Origin: Canibacter zhuwentaonis
Lineage (GTDB): Bacteria; Actinomycetota; Actinomycetes; Actinomycetales; Microbacteriaceae
Length of the DNA: 64,000 nt
Reading direction: 5' to 3' (one strand)
Assembly: GCF_018531125.1 (NCBI RefSeq)
Contig: NZ_JAHDSY010000001.1
A program made the translations under genes and the position numbers. This document shows positions 17,790 to 26,666 of this stretch, one piece after another. Positions within the stretch are counted from its first letter, which is position 1. Every line of letters starts with the position of its first letter. The notes beneath the pieces are model-generated. The model had not been told where the DNA came from. It saw only the letters and a list, made by a program, of their open reading frames with translations, and searched no databases.

Positions 17790-19112
17790 TTACAGCTCTA
17801 TAAACTCGGTGTTTAGCGCGGGTTCGCCACGGCGCATGCTGTGCGCCACCGGAGGGAGGCTCGATAGCCGCCTGGCGTGCAGCTGCCGTGCCCTCGCAAT
17901 GCCCTGAACTCCCGTGTTTTTCGGGTTTATTTCACCGTTTGTTACAAGGGGAGCGGATATCAGATCCAGCCCTGCGGGTGGTTTGATTTCGTGAAACTTA
18001 GTTGTTGCGTCTAATATTCCGACGATTTCTGCTGTGGGCTCTGCCGCGCTCTGCCTCATTCCCACTTTTTTACCACCGCGCGAGATTTTTCCCTCTGATT
18101 TTTTACTCACTGGCTGCCACTGTCCGCTCTTATCTTGCCTTGCAACAAGCTTGTAGACCATGCCCAGAGTGGGAGTTCCAGAGCCGGTGACAACGGATGT
18201 GCCAACCCCGAAACTGTCAACCGGGGCCACGGCAAGAGCGGCTATTGTGTGCTCGTCTAGATCGTTTGTGACCGTTATTTTAGTGTTGTGTGCGCCCAGG
18301 CTGTCGAGCAGTTTGCGCACCTTGCTGGCAACAACGGGAATGTCGCCGGAATCAATACGCACCGCACTGAGTTCTGTGCCCGCCGCAGCGATTGCGTTGT
18401 GCACTCCTTGCTCAATATCGTAGGTATCAATTAGCAGGGTTGTGTTTGAGCCGTAGGCGGCGACCTGGGCGCGGAAAGCGTCCAGCTCAGAGTCGTGCAG
18501 CAGGGTGAAAGAGTGCGCTGCGGTTCCCATTGTGGGGATTGCGTAGCTGCGTCCCGCCTCGAGATTACTGGTTGCCGCAAAGCCCGCGATATACGCTGCG
18601 CGGGCCGCGTATACCGCGCTGGTTTCGCTGGTTCGTCTGGAGCCCATCTCCGTAAGAGAGCGATTCTGTGAGGCCATAACCATGCGGCTTGCGGCCGTGG
18701 CAATTGCGGAATCGTGGTTTAGAATGCTCAGTACGATAGTTTCGAGCAGCACGCCCTCGGCAAAGCTTGACTCTACTGTGAGCAGCGGGGAGTGGGGGAA
18801 GAATATTTCACCTTCTAAATAGCCTGAAATACTCCCGCGAAAACGGTAATTGGCTAGCCAGTCGAGCGTTTCAGGGCGTAGAAAATTGCGTTTTTCAAGG
18901 TATTCGAGCTCTTGCTGGGTGAATCGAAACTGTTTAATCGCTTCTAGCATCCTGCCCGTTCCCGCGAGCACTGCATATCGGCGTGCGCCGTTTAGTCGCC
19001 TGGTGAACACCTCAAAAACGCTGGCGCGGTTGGCTGTGCCTGCACGAAGGGCGGCATCTACCATTGTGAGCTCGTAGTGATCGGTGCGCAGCGCGCTTGA
19101 AGTGTTAGTCAT
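17790..19112 (-). CDS. pncB: Nicotinate phosphoribosyltransferase
   Basis: PncB joins nicotinate to PRPP, using ATP, in the NAD salvage pathway. The N-terminal LRTDHYELTMVDAALRAG, the phosphorylated-histidine region TMGTAAHSFTLLHD, and LIDTYDIEQGVHNAI and VRIDSGDIPVVASKVRKLLD mark the family. The length of 440 residues is normal. The ATG is preceded by TAAACT seven bases upstream and lacks a ribosome binding site. It diverges from the DUF2469 gene, with only 40 bases between the two starts. Confidence 0.94.
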   Translation of the reverse strand: MTNTSSALRTDHYELTMVDAALRAGTANRASVFEVFTRRLNGARRYAVLAGTGRMLEAIKQFRFTQQELEYLEKRNFLRPETLDWLANYRFRGSISGYLEGEIFFPHSPLLTVESSFAEGVLLETIVLSILNHDSAIATAASRMVMASQNRSLTEMGSRRTSETSAVYAARAAYIAGFAATSNLEAGRSYAIPTMGTAAHSFTLLHDSELDAFRAQVAAYGSNTTLLIDTYDIEQGVHNAIAAAGTELSAVRIDSGDIPVVASKVRKLLDSLGAHNTKITVTNDLDEHTIAALAVAPVDSFGVGTSVVTGSGTPTLGMVYKLVARQDKSGQWQPVSKKSEGKISRGGKKVGMRQSAAEPTAEIVGILDATTKFHEIKPPAGLDLISAPLVTNGEINPKNTGVQGIARARQLHARRLSSLPPVAHSMRRGEPALNTEFIEL

Positions 19113-19119
19113 AGATAAA

Positions 19120-19146
19120 AGTTTAACGCGCTTTTATTGTTAAACT
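19120..19146. promoter_or_regulatory. Back-to-back leaderless promoters pncB / DUF2469
   Basis: On the minus strand TAAACT (19120-19125) ends seven bases before pncB. On the plus strand TAAACT (19141-19146) ends six bases before the DUF2469 start. The two identical -10 elements are 15 bases apart, so their upstream regions overlap and the genes may compete for or share polymerase. Confidence 0.55.
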
Positions 19147-19152
19147 AACTGT

Positions 19153-19476
19153 ATGAACGAGGACGAAATAAACAGTCGCGAACATCCCGCAGAAACCGCG
19201 CTATACGAAGAGTATCGTGATGTTATCGGGCAGTTTAAGTATTTCGTTGAAACAGAGCGTCGCGTGTATCTTGCAAACTCTGTTGAGGTTGTTAAGTATA
19301 AGAGCCGCCAGGGGCTGGTGTTTCGTGTGTTCTTAGAAGATGTGTGGGTCTGGGATTTTTACCGCTCTGATAAGTTTTTGAAATCAGCGCAGATTATCAC
19401 TCAGAATGATATTAACATTGAAGAGTTAAACCATGTTGATATTAAAATCCCTGATGATTTATCACTGCGCGATTAG
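19153..19476 (+). CDS. DUF2469 protein
   Basis: This 107-residue member of the actinobacterial DUF2469 family is recognised from LYEEYRDVIGQFKYFVETERRVYLAN and FLEDVWVWDFYRSDKFLKSAQI. No function is established. It lies directly upstream of yraN-comM-dprA, the usual place in actinobacteria, separated here by 120 bases. The start codon is six bases after TAAACT with no ribosome binding site. Confidence 0.88.
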   Translation: MNEDEINSREHPAETALYEEYRDVIGQFKYFVETERRVYLANSVEVVKYKSRQGLVFRVFLEDVWVWDFYRSDKFLKSAQIITQNDINIEELNHVDIKIPDDLSLRD

Positions 19477-19596
19477 CCGTTGAATTGTTTTACACAGCCG
19501 CGCTAAAGCCGTGTTTAACGGGGTTATCCACAGTATGCTGGGGTTATTAAAAACTTTATAAATAGCTAGGTCACACTGTTTACGGAGGTAAACATA

Positions 19597-20031
19597 ATGA
19601 CTCAAAACAATCATTGCAGAGCAGCTGAATTAGTGTCCTATTGCACGCATTCTCCGCAGCACAAAACATCACAAAAACGGCAGTGTTTGGGACGCCTGGG
19701 AGAATCCGCGGTTGTCGCATACTGCGAATCTAAAGGGTGGCGGATTTTAGCGCGCAACTGGCGCGTGCTGCAGGGTGAACTGGACATAATCGTGCAGGAT
19801 GCGGACTGTGTTGCCGCCGTTGAAGTAAAAACACGGCGCGGCATGGCGTACGGCAGCCCCTTTGAAGCGATTACGCCCCTAAAAATGCAGCGGCTGCGCA
19901 AACTTTTGGGAATCTGGGCGAGTATACACAGTTTCAGCGTCACGAGGTTGCGGGTGGACGCAGCTTCGGTGCTGGTGAACCACGATGACACCCTCAAAAT
20001 TGATTACCTGCAAGGGGTTTTTAATGACTGA
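19597..20031 (+). CDS. UPF0102 family YraN nuclease-like protein
   Basis: The 144-residue protein carries the endonuclease-like core of the UPF0102/YraN family: LGRLGESAVVAYCESKGWRILARNWR, then GELDIIVQD with the acidic residues, then EVKTRRG, and ITPLKMQRLRKL. The fold is that of Holliday-junction-resolvase-type nucleases, but activity is unproven for most members. An extra N-terminal segment of about 30 residues precedes the core. GGAGGT lies upstream of the ATG. It overlaps comM by eight bases, so the two are cotranslated. Confidence 0.9.
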   Translation: MTQNNHCRAAELVSYCTHSPQHKTSQKRQCLGRLGESAVVAYCESKGWRILARNWRVLQGELDIIVQDADCVAAVEVKTRRGMAYGSPFEAITPLKMQRLRKLLGIWASIHSFSVTRLRVDAASVLVNHDDTLKIDYLQGVFND

Positions 20032-21559
20032 GATTGCACGCACAAAAGCCATTGCGCTAACCGGAATCACAGGAGACGTTGTGACCGTTGAGGCTGCAGT
20101 TTCCAGTCAGCTACCGGGGATGGTAATTATTGGGCTGCCAGACACCGCTCTCACCGAGGCAAAACAGCGGGTTCGCCTGGCTTGTATTCAGGCTAAGCAT
20201 GAGCTGAGCAACAGGTTTATCACTGTTAACTTATCGCCTGCCGCGCTGCCAAAACAGGGTTCCGGTTTTGACTTGGCTATAGCTTTAAGCGCGATGGCGG
20301 TATCCGGGCACATTCCCAACCCTCAAAAGTTTGACTGCGCTTATATTGGTGAGCTCGGGCTTGATGGCTCGGTGCGGCGTTCGAGTGGGCTTTTAACCGC
20401 TGTTATTGCCGCGAAAAAACACGGGTTTAAGGTTGTTATGGTGGCTGAGGAAGCCGCTCAAGAAGCACGGCTTGTTGCGGATATTAAAGTTATTGCCGTT
20501 GTTAATCTGCAGGCCGCAGTGGCCTGGCATCGCGCGGAAAGCGGGCAGTGGCGAGAGGTTAGCCAGGAATCATTTACCCGAGCTGCAGAGAGTATAAAAC
20601 AGCCTGATTTGAAAGATATTATTGGGCAGGAAGAAGCGAAAGCGGCCCTGGAGATCGCCGCCGCTGGCGGGCATCATATGCTGATGGTTGGTCCCCCGGG
20701 AGCTGGCAAAACGCTTTTAGCATCCTGCCTGCCTTCAATTTTGCCAGTGCTTGATGACGCGGCTGCGCTTGAAACCAGCAGCGTGCAATCTCTGCAGGAC
20801 GCAAGCATGACAGGTCTCACCCGCACCGCGCCGTTTATTGCTCCTCATCACACGGCAACTGCCGCTGCGATAATTGGAAATGCGGATCGCAACGGGGTTA
20901 GGCCGGGTGCTGTTACAAAAGCTAATAACGGGGTGTTGTTTCTTGATGAGGCAGCAGAATTTGCGCCACGGGTTTTGAACACGCTTAGGCAACCTCTGGA
21001 AAGCGGTGAAATACAGATTAATCGTGCGCGTGCGCAGGTCATTATGCCGGCTAAGTTTCAGCTGGTGTTGGCAACTAATCCGTGCCCGTGCGGTTACGCT
21101 AAAAGCAACGACTTAAAAAATATGTGCGAGTGCACTGCAGTGATGCGCAGAAAGTATTTATTGCGCATTTCTGGACCTTTGCGCGACAGAATTGATATCC
21201 ACCTGTTGCTGAATCGGGTTAGATCAACCGCGCAAGCAGCTGGGGGCAAGGCTGAAGATAGCCAAACAGTGCGCGAACGCGTTATTAAAGCGCGTTTAAT
21301 ACAGCGCGAGAGATATAAAAATACTGTTTGGCGGTGCAATTCGCAGGTTTCAGGCGCGTGGTTTAGAGCTCCGGAAAATGCGCTGCCTCGCGCGGTCACA
21401 GCGGTTCTTGACAGTGCTCTTTTGCACGGTGAAATTAGTTTGCGTAGTTACGACAGAATCCTGCGTGTTGCGTGGACTCTGGCTGATCTCGCGGGTGCGC
21501 AGGCACCAATGCGAGAACACATTGCTAAAGCTTTAACTATGAGAGCAGGACAACTCTAA
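20024..21559 (+). CDS. comM: YifB/ComM Mg-chelatase-like ATPase
   Basis: ComM-type helicases promote branch migration of incoming DNA during transformation. The 511-residue protein has an N-terminal Lon-like domain (SQLPGMVIIGLPDTALTEAKQRVR), an AAA+ core with Walker A GPPGAGKT and Walker B VLFLDEAAEF, the cysteine pattern NPCPCGYAKSNDLKNMCECT, and the closing Mg-chelatase C-terminal helical domain. The ATG at 20024 is used because AAGGGG precedes it. It overlaps yraN by eight bases and dprA by one. No DNA-uptake pilus genes are in this window. Confidence 0.93.
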   Translation: MTEIARTKAIALTGITGDVVTVEAAVSSQLPGMVIIGLPDTALTEAKQRVRLACIQAKHELSNRFITVNLSPAALPKQGSGFDLAIALSAMAVSGHIPNPQKFDCAYIGELGLDGSVRRSSGLLTAVIAAKKHGFKVVMVAEEAAQEARLVADIKVIAVVNLQAAVAWHRAESGQWREVSQESFTRAAESIKQPDLKDIIGQEEAKAALEIAAAGGHHMLMVGPPGAGKTLLASCLPSILPVLDDAAALETSSVQSLQDASMTGLTRTAPFIAPHHTATAAAIIGNADRNGVRPGAVTKANNGVLFLDEAAEFAPRVLNTLRQPLESGEIQINRARAQVIMPAKFQLVLATNPCPCGYAKSNDLKNMCECTAVMRRKYLLRISGPLRDRIDIHLLLNRVRSTAQAAGGKAEDSQTVRERVIKARLIQRERYKNTVWRCNSQVSGAWFRAPENALPRAVTAVLDSALLHGEISLRSYDRILRVAWTLADLAGAQAPMREHIAKALTMRAGQL

Positions 21560-22926
21560 TGAAAATTGAAATTATCGAAATTATTAAAACCTTAGATCAA
21601 GCAGAGCTGCGAACGCTTGAGCGTTTGGCGGCTGGTTTTGTTGATCCAGGGGATGCTGCGGCAGCACAACTTGTTTTTGAAGCAGAAAACACTTTGTATA
21701 ATCTGTGGCAGTATCTGGCGGATCTAAAACAAAACGACTATCGACTCTGGCGTTTAACACAGACGGCGGCAGCAGCGGTCTGGACGGGTCTTATCGAACC
21801 GGGCGATGCAACAGCGGTTAAGCTCATTGTTAGACTTTTGCCCGCGCTTGCGATCAGCGCTGTGAGCTCTGACGAAAACGCTAAAACCCTGTATCGGAGC
21901 GTGTACGACAGCGTAGAGTGCGAAGACGCGCAGGAGGTGCGTCTTGCAACTTTCACAAGAGGTTTGGAGGTTTGGCGTAATCGCATCGCGCAGCATGGAG
22001 TGGGAAAGACTTTGCGGCAGTGCTTGCTGATAGCTCAGGTTAATAAGCTGTGCTTTCTAACATGGCATCACGAGCTGTATCCGTCGCAGCTTACGGATCT
22101 GGGCGTGAATCAGCCGATTGGAATATGGGTGCGCGGTAATGCTGAGATTCTGAGCCGAGCGGCGGTTGCGGTTGTGGGATCGCGCTGCAGCAGCGACTAC
22201 GGCAATCGCGTGACCGAGGATCTTGCAGCAGAGCTTATTAGGTGCGGGAAACTGCTGGTCTCAGGCGGCGCATACGGGATTGACTACATAGCGCATCGCA
22301 CAGCGTTGCAGCACGCAAGCCCAACTATTGCGGTGCTGGCTGGGGGAGCGGATCGCTATTATCCGCAATCGCACGAGCAAATGTTCCGTGCGATAGTTGA
22401 GCAGGGAGGCGCGATTGTGAGCGAACTAGCTCCCGGCGCTGCGCCAACAAGGTGGCGGTTTCTGCAGCGCAACCGGTTAATAGCCGCGATCAGCGAGGGG
22501 GTTTTAATAACCGAAGCTGGTGCTCGATCAGGCAGCATTAACACCGCTGGGCACGCCGCAAGTATCGGGCGTATAGTTGCCGCAGTGCCTGGCAATATAG
22601 ACTCTGCTAACGCAACCGGCTGTCACAAGCTGATTCGAGAGTATGGCGCCGAGCTTATTTCAGGGATGGATGTGCTGCGAGAGGTTTTTGACCTTAGCGA
22701 AGATTCGCAGACAGGAGACTCTGCAGCAGAGGCGAGAGAGCTGAGTACGCACACAAGGGTTTTAGATTCACTGTCGCGCAGAAATTACTACGATATTGCA
22801 AAAGTTTCTGCGCTGTCGGGTCTCTCGCGTGAGGAATGTGTTTTGGCGTTGGCAGAACTTGTTTTACTTGGGAAAGCAAAGCAGGAATATAAAAACGAGA
22901 CGGTTGTTTGGAAGCTTATTACATGA
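21559..22926 (+). CDS. dprA: DNA processing protein DprA
   Basis: DprA protects single-stranded DNA and loads RecA during uptake. The Rossmann-like core (about residues 200-380) is clear: VAVVGSRCSSDYGN, LVSGGAYGIDYIAHRTAL, VLAGGADRYYPQSHEQMF, RWRFLQRNRLIAAISEGVLITEAGARSGS. About 150 N-terminal residues are poorly conserved, and a C-terminal winged-helix-like segment ends the protein. It starts inside the comM stop codon. Together with comM and xerC it forms the usual actinobacterial recombination cluster. Confidence 0.94.
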   Translation: MKIEIIEIIKTLDQAELRTLERLAAGFVDPGDAAAAQLVFEAENTLYNLWQYLADLKQNDYRLWRLTQTAAAAVWTGLIEPGDATAVKLIVRLLPALAISAVSSDENAKTLYRSVYDSVECEDAQEVRLATFTRGLEVWRNRIAQHGVGKTLRQCLLIAQVNKLCFLTWHHELYPSQLTDLGVNQPIGIWVRGNAEILSRAAVAVVGSRCSSDYGNRVTEDLAAELIRCGKLLVSGGAYGIDYIAHRTALQHASPTIAVLAGGADRYYPQSHEQMFRAIVEQGGAIVSELAPGAAPTRWRFLQRNRLIAAISEGVLITEAGARSGSINTAGHAASIGRIVAAVPGNIDSANATGCHKLIREYGAELISGMDVLREVFDLSEDSQTGDSAAEARELSTHTRVLDSLSRRNYYDIAKVSALSGLSREECVLALAELVLLGKAKQEYKNETVVWKLIT

Positions 22927-22956
22927 TTTAAGGGGTAGACTTTTGGCGGAGGTAAA

Positions 22957-23883
22957 ATGAAAGCTAGCGCTGTTAGATACTTAAGCGCACTAGAATATGA
23001 GCACGGTTACTCTAAGCACACTGTGCGCGCATACGAGCGCGAACTTGCCGGGTTGTTGAGCTATATGTCAACAACAGCGGATCAAAAAACAGCGCCGAGT
23101 TTGGATAATTTCACCCTTGAAAAACTCCGCGAATACGTGTGGGAACAGAAACAGCGGGGCAAATCCGCCGCAAGCGTGGCGCGTACTGTCGCAACTCTGA
23201 AATCCTTTGGAAACTGGTTGTTTGTAAACAATAAAATTACAAGCAATCCCGCAAAATTATTGAAGAACCCTAAACACATGACTGATTTGCCCCGTGTGCT
23301 GTCTGAAACGCAGCTGGCAGAAGTTTTAGACTCGCTGAAAAACGCGGCTGAGACCGAGGGCGCTGTGGCGCAGCGAGACTGGGCGTTGTTTGAGATGATG
23401 TACGCAACCGGTGCGCGGGTTGCGGAAATCTGCGAGCTTAAAATTGCCAGCGTAAATCATACGGATTGTGCTATCACGGTCTACGGTAAAGGCGGCAAAG
23501 AGCGAACGGTGCCTTACGGCAAAACCGCGGCGCTTGCGTTAAATAAGTATCTCTTGGAGGGACGCAATGAGCTGCTTAAAAACAGTCGGAAAATAAGCGC
23601 GGCGGCTGATGCCGTGTTTGTGGGCAACAGAGGGGGAGTGTTGGCAACCTCTCAGGCATACAAAATAGTGTCGCAGCACCTTGCTGAATATGCTGGAGGA
23701 GTTGCGCGCGGTCCGCATTCGCTGCGGCATTCCGCGGCGACCCATATGCTGAACGGCGGAGCTGATATTCGCGTTGTGCAAGAAATGCTGGGGCACGTCA
23801 GCCTGCACAGCACACAGATATACACCCACGTTGCTATTGATAAGCTAGGGCAGCTATACCGCCAGGCGCACCCGCGAGCCTAG
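22957..23883 (+). CDS. xerC: Tyrosine recombinase XerC
   Basis: XerC with XerD resolves chromosome dimers at dif. The 308 residues have an N-terminal SAM-like core-binding domain and a catalytic domain with Arg in ATGARVAEICEL, Lys in GKGGKERTVP, His-x-x-Arg in HSLRHSAATHML, His in LGHVSLHSTQIY and the nucleophile Tyr in IYTHV. Position after dprA and conventional length argue for the housekeeping recombinase rather than a mobile-element integrase. GGAGG precedes the ATG. Its last 50 bases overlap the converging M23 gene. Confidence 0.92.
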   Translation: MKASAVRYLSALEYEHGYSKHTVRAYERELAGLLSYMSTTADQKTAPSLDNFTLEKLREYVWEQKQRGKSAASVARTVATLKSFGNWLFVNNKITSNPAKLLKNPKHMTDLPRVLSETQLAEVLDSLKNAAETEGAVAQRDWALFEMMYATGARVAEICELKIASVNHTDCAITVYGKGGKERTVPYGKTAALALNKYLLEGRNELLKNSRKISAAADAVFVGNRGGVLATSQAYKIVSQHLAEYAGGVARGPHSLRHSAATHMLNGGADIRVVQEMLGHVSLHSTQIYTHVAIDKLGQLYRQAHPRA

Positions 23884-24574
23884 TTGCTTGAATGTGTTGC
23901 GCGTGATTGTGGTGCGCGCTGTGCTGGCGTTGTTGGATAAGTTCTGTGCGCGACGGCGCTGGATATTGTGCTGCGTGTGGTGTGAATGCTGTGCGCTGTG
24001 TGGATTCTGCGCGCGGTATGAGCTGCGACGTTGTGGACGCTGCTTCCAGGGGTAAAAGGCGCGGTTTTTTGCTTAGATACCTGAGCGGATTTACATAGAC
24101 ATCGTTTTTACGAATTCCCAGGTGCACGGTGTTGTGACCGACGTGTCCGCCCACCGCAACATTTCCCAGAATCTCACATCTGGCAACCCTATCTCCAGCC
24201 TGCAGCGAGCTGATAACAGGCTCAAGAGAATAAGTTTCTCCGCTGTGAGTTTTAACGCTTATTATGTGCCGGTCAACAACCATGCCGTTAAAACTCACGG
24301 TTCCCGCTGCGGGCGCACGCACAGCGTTGTTGCCTTTAATGTCAACTCCGCGATGCCCGGGAGCGTATCTGTGCGCGGGCGCTTCATAGTATCTAGTTAT
24401 TTTTAGCGGACCACCGAGCGGCGCACACCATTTTTCAACTGTCCCGCTTGTGTTATCAGCCGTGCTCGTACGAGCCGTCACACTCGCATGATCCGCCATA
24501 ACAAGCGGCATTGTAAAAACTAGCGCACACAGGGAGCGCAACAGTTGTAGCGTGCTGAGTTTTGAAAAAATCAT
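23834..24574 (-). CDS. Secreted M23/LytM-like protein
   Basis: The 246-residue protein has a signal peptide (about 1-27) and a LytM beta-lattice domain: the first metal motif GHRGVDI, VRAPAAGTVSFNG, ILGNVAVGGHVG, and TVHLGIRKNDVYVNPLRYL. The second motif has only one histidine where an active enzyme has HxH, so it may be an inactive binding or regulatory domain. The last 80 residues are a His/Gln/Ala-rich tail running 50 bases antisense into xerC. The start at 24574 fits the signal peptide and lies six bases after CAGAAT. It sits between xerC and rpsB, a common place for this family. Confidence 0.82.
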   Translation of the reverse strand: MIFSKLSTLQLLRSLCALVFTMPLVMADHASVTARTSTADNTSGTVEKWCAPLGGPLKITRYYEAPAHRYAPGHRGVDIKGNNAVRAPAAGTVSFNGMVVDRHIISVKTHSGETYSLEPVISSLQAGDRVARCEILGNVAVGGHVGHNTVHLGIRKNDVYVNPLRYLSKKPRLLPLEAASTTSQLIPRAESTQRTAFTPHAAQYPAPSRTELIQQRQHSAHHNHAQHIQATRLAGAPGGIAALAYQ

Positions 24575-24776
24575 GCTGCTATTCTGTGCGCAAACTTCGA
24601 TAAAAACGCTTATTTTGCGTGCGATGTTGATAACCGGCGTAAATTGTGCCTGTGACAAGCAAATAATTCTGCCACGGCGGTGAGTTTTCCAAAAGAAATG
24701 TCTGTTACGCCTGCTATGCTTATATAGCGCCTTTCGAGGTGACTTCGCGTGCTCACAAAACAATTTTGGTCATAGT

Positions 24777-24829
24777 CTCTGTGCTCGCACAGAGTGATGA
24801 GAATTGGGGCATCAGGGCGCTATTAGCGC
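24777..24829 (+). promoter_or_regulatory. Structured rpsB leader
   Basis: Three hairpins follow each other upstream of rpsB: CTCTGTGC/GCACAGAG (24777-24794), TGATG/CATCA around AGAATTGGGG (24795-24814), and GCGCT-ATT-AGCGC (24817-24829). S2 autoregulates through its leader in other bacteria, so this may be the S2 binding site. That role is inferred. Confidence 0.45.
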
Positions 24830-24876
24830 ATTAACTGTAAGCGTGCAATATGCACAAAAACACAAGGAGAGCTGCA

Positions 24877-25698
24877 ATGGCAGTAGTGACAACACGTCAG
24901 TTGCTGGACAACGGCGTACACTTTGGACACCAGACTCGTCGCTGGAATCCGAAAATGAAACGTTTTATTTTCACCGAGCGTTCAGGTATTTACATCATTG
25001 ACCTGCAGCAGTCACTGGGCTACATCGACTCTGCATACGAGTTCGTTAAGAACACAATTGCGCGCGGTGGTCAGATTCTGTTTGTTGGCACCAAAAAACA
25101 GGCTCAGGAGGTTATTTCTGAGCAGGCTACCCGCGTTAACCAGCCGTATGTGAATCAGCGCTGGTTGGGTGGTCTTTTGACAAACTTTCAGACCGTTACA
25201 AGCCGCCTTGATCGCATGAAAGAGCTTGAAGACCTTGATTACGAGGGCGGCACAAGCGGCTTCACCAAAAAAGAGTTGCTGCTGAAAAAGCGCGAGCTTG
25301 AGAAACTGCAGAAGTCGCTCGGCGGTATCCGTAATATGTCAAAAACCCCGGCAGCGCTCTGGGTTGTTGACACGAATAAAGAACACCTGGCAATTGATGA
25401 GGCGAAAAAGCTCAACATTCCAGTTATTGCTATTCTCGACACCAACTGCGATCCTGACGATGTAACCTATCCGATCCCGGGTAATGACGACGCAATCCGC
25501 GCTGTTGAGCTGCTAACACGTTTAATGGCGGATGCGGCAGCCGAGGGGCTGATTGATCGCCACAAGAAGCCTGAGGAGGGTGAAGCCGAGCCACTCGCTG
25601 AGTGGGAGGTTGAGCTGCTCGAGAACAACAGCGCTAAAGAGGAAGCAAAACCAGTTGAGGCTGAAGCTGATAAAGCGGCAGAATCAGAAGCTAAATAA
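24877..25698 (+). CDS. rpsB: Ribosomal protein uS2
   Basis: S2 is an essential 30S protein. Conserved stretches are LLDNGVHFGHQTRRWNPKMKRFIF, LFVGTKKQAQE, RWLGGLLTNF and PVIAILDTNCDPD. The ATG at 24877 follows AAGGAGA and gives 273 residues; an upstream ATG at 24850 has no ribosome binding site. The acidic, lysine-rich C-terminal tail is of the kind seen in actinobacterial S2. It is followed by tsf after 28 bases, the usual pair. Confidence 0.97.
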   Translation: MAVVTTRQLLDNGVHFGHQTRRWNPKMKRFIFTERSGIYIIDLQQSLGYIDSAYEFVKNTIARGGQILFVGTKKQAQEVISEQATRVNQPYVNQRWLGGLLTNFQTVTSRLDRMKELEDLDYEGGTSGFTKKELLLKKRELEKLQKSLGGIRNMSKTPAALWVVDTNKEHLAIDEAKKLNIPVIAILDTNCDPDDVTYPIPGNDDAIRAVELLTRLMADAAAEGLIDRHKKPEEGEAEPLAEWEVELLENNSAKEEAKPVEAEADKAAESEAK

Positions 25699-25726
25699 TT
25701 TAGAAACTATTCTTTAAGGAGTTAAT

Positions 25727-26554
25727 ATGACTGCAGTAAGTATGGCGGCAGTAAAAGAGCTACGCGAGCGTCTTGGCGCGGGCATGGTTGATAGCAAAAA
25801 AGCTCTCGAAAAAGCTAACGGCAATATTGAGAAAGCGATCGAAATCCTACGTTTGAAGGGCGCTAAAGGCGTTGCTAAGCGTGAGGGTCGCACAACCAGC
25901 GAAGGTCTGATTACGATCCGCGAAACAGACAACAAGGTTGTTATGATCGAGCTGGCTTGCGAAACAGACTTTGTTGCTAAAAATCAGAAGTTCATCGACC
26001 TGGGAGAAAAAGTTCTTGACGCAATTGTGAAGGCTGACACCCACTGCGTAACACGCTCACTCGAGGCTGATGCCGAGGGTAAAACCGTTGCGGAGCTGAT
26101 TAATGATGAGGCCGCTATTATCGGCGAGAAAATTGAGCTGCGCCGGGTTGCAGAGGTCACCGGCGATAACTTCGCTGTTTACCTGCACCGCACCTCTAAA
26201 GACCTGCCACCGCAGGTTGGTGTTGTTGTTGCATACGAGGGGGCGGATGCTGAAACCGCACGCGCTATTGCGCAGCACATCTCGTTCGCTGATCCGCAGT
26301 ACCTGAGCCGTGAAGACGTGCCAGCTGCTGAGGTTGATAAAGAGCGCGATATTGTAACCGAGATTGCAAAATCTGAGGGCAAGCCAGAGGTTGCGCTGCC
26401 AAAGATTATAGAAGGTCGCCTTAACGGATTCTTTAAGAACGTTGCGCTGCTCGACCAGCCTTACGCTCGCGATAACAAGTTGAGCGTTGCACAGGTTGTT
26501 GCAGAGGCGGGCGTTAAAGTCACCGCTTTTGCGCGCTTTAAGGTTGGAGCCTAG
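25727..26554 (+). CDS. tsf: Elongation factor Ts
   Basis: EF-Ts exchanges GDP for GTP on EF-Tu. The N-terminal UBA-like segment VKELRERLGAGMVDSKKALEKANG, the CETDFVAKNQKF motif, and two dimerisation-type core repeats are present in 275 residues. AAGGAG lies before the ATG. It ends the rpsB operon; a strong terminator follows. Confidence 0.97.
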   Translation: MTAVSMAAVKELRERLGAGMVDSKKALEKANGNIEKAIEILRLKGAKGVAKREGRTTSEGLITIRETDNKVVMIELACETDFVAKNQKFIDLGEKVLDAIVKADTHCVTRSLEADAEGKTVAELINDEAAIIGEKIELRRVAEVTGDNFAVYLHRTSKDLPPQVGVVVAYEGADAETARAIAQHISFADPQYLSREDVPAAEVDKERDIVTEIAKSEGKPEVALPKIIEGRLNGFFKNVALLDQPYARDNKLSVAQVVAEAGVKVTAFARFKVGA

Positions 26555-26563
26555 CTAAAAATG

Positions 26564-26600
26564 AAACACGGGGTTGCTGTTTGCGCCCCGTGTTTTGTTT
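26564..26600 (+). terminator. rpsB-tsf terminator
   Basis: ACACGGGG (26566-26573) pairs with CCCCGTGT (26586-26593), extended by flanking A and T residues, and is followed by TTTGTTTTAT. Confidence 0.87.
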
Positions 26601-26666
26601 TATCTAATTGCCTAATAGCAACCCCTAAAATATTTGTAGAAAAACTCTGAGATGATTGGTGAGTAA

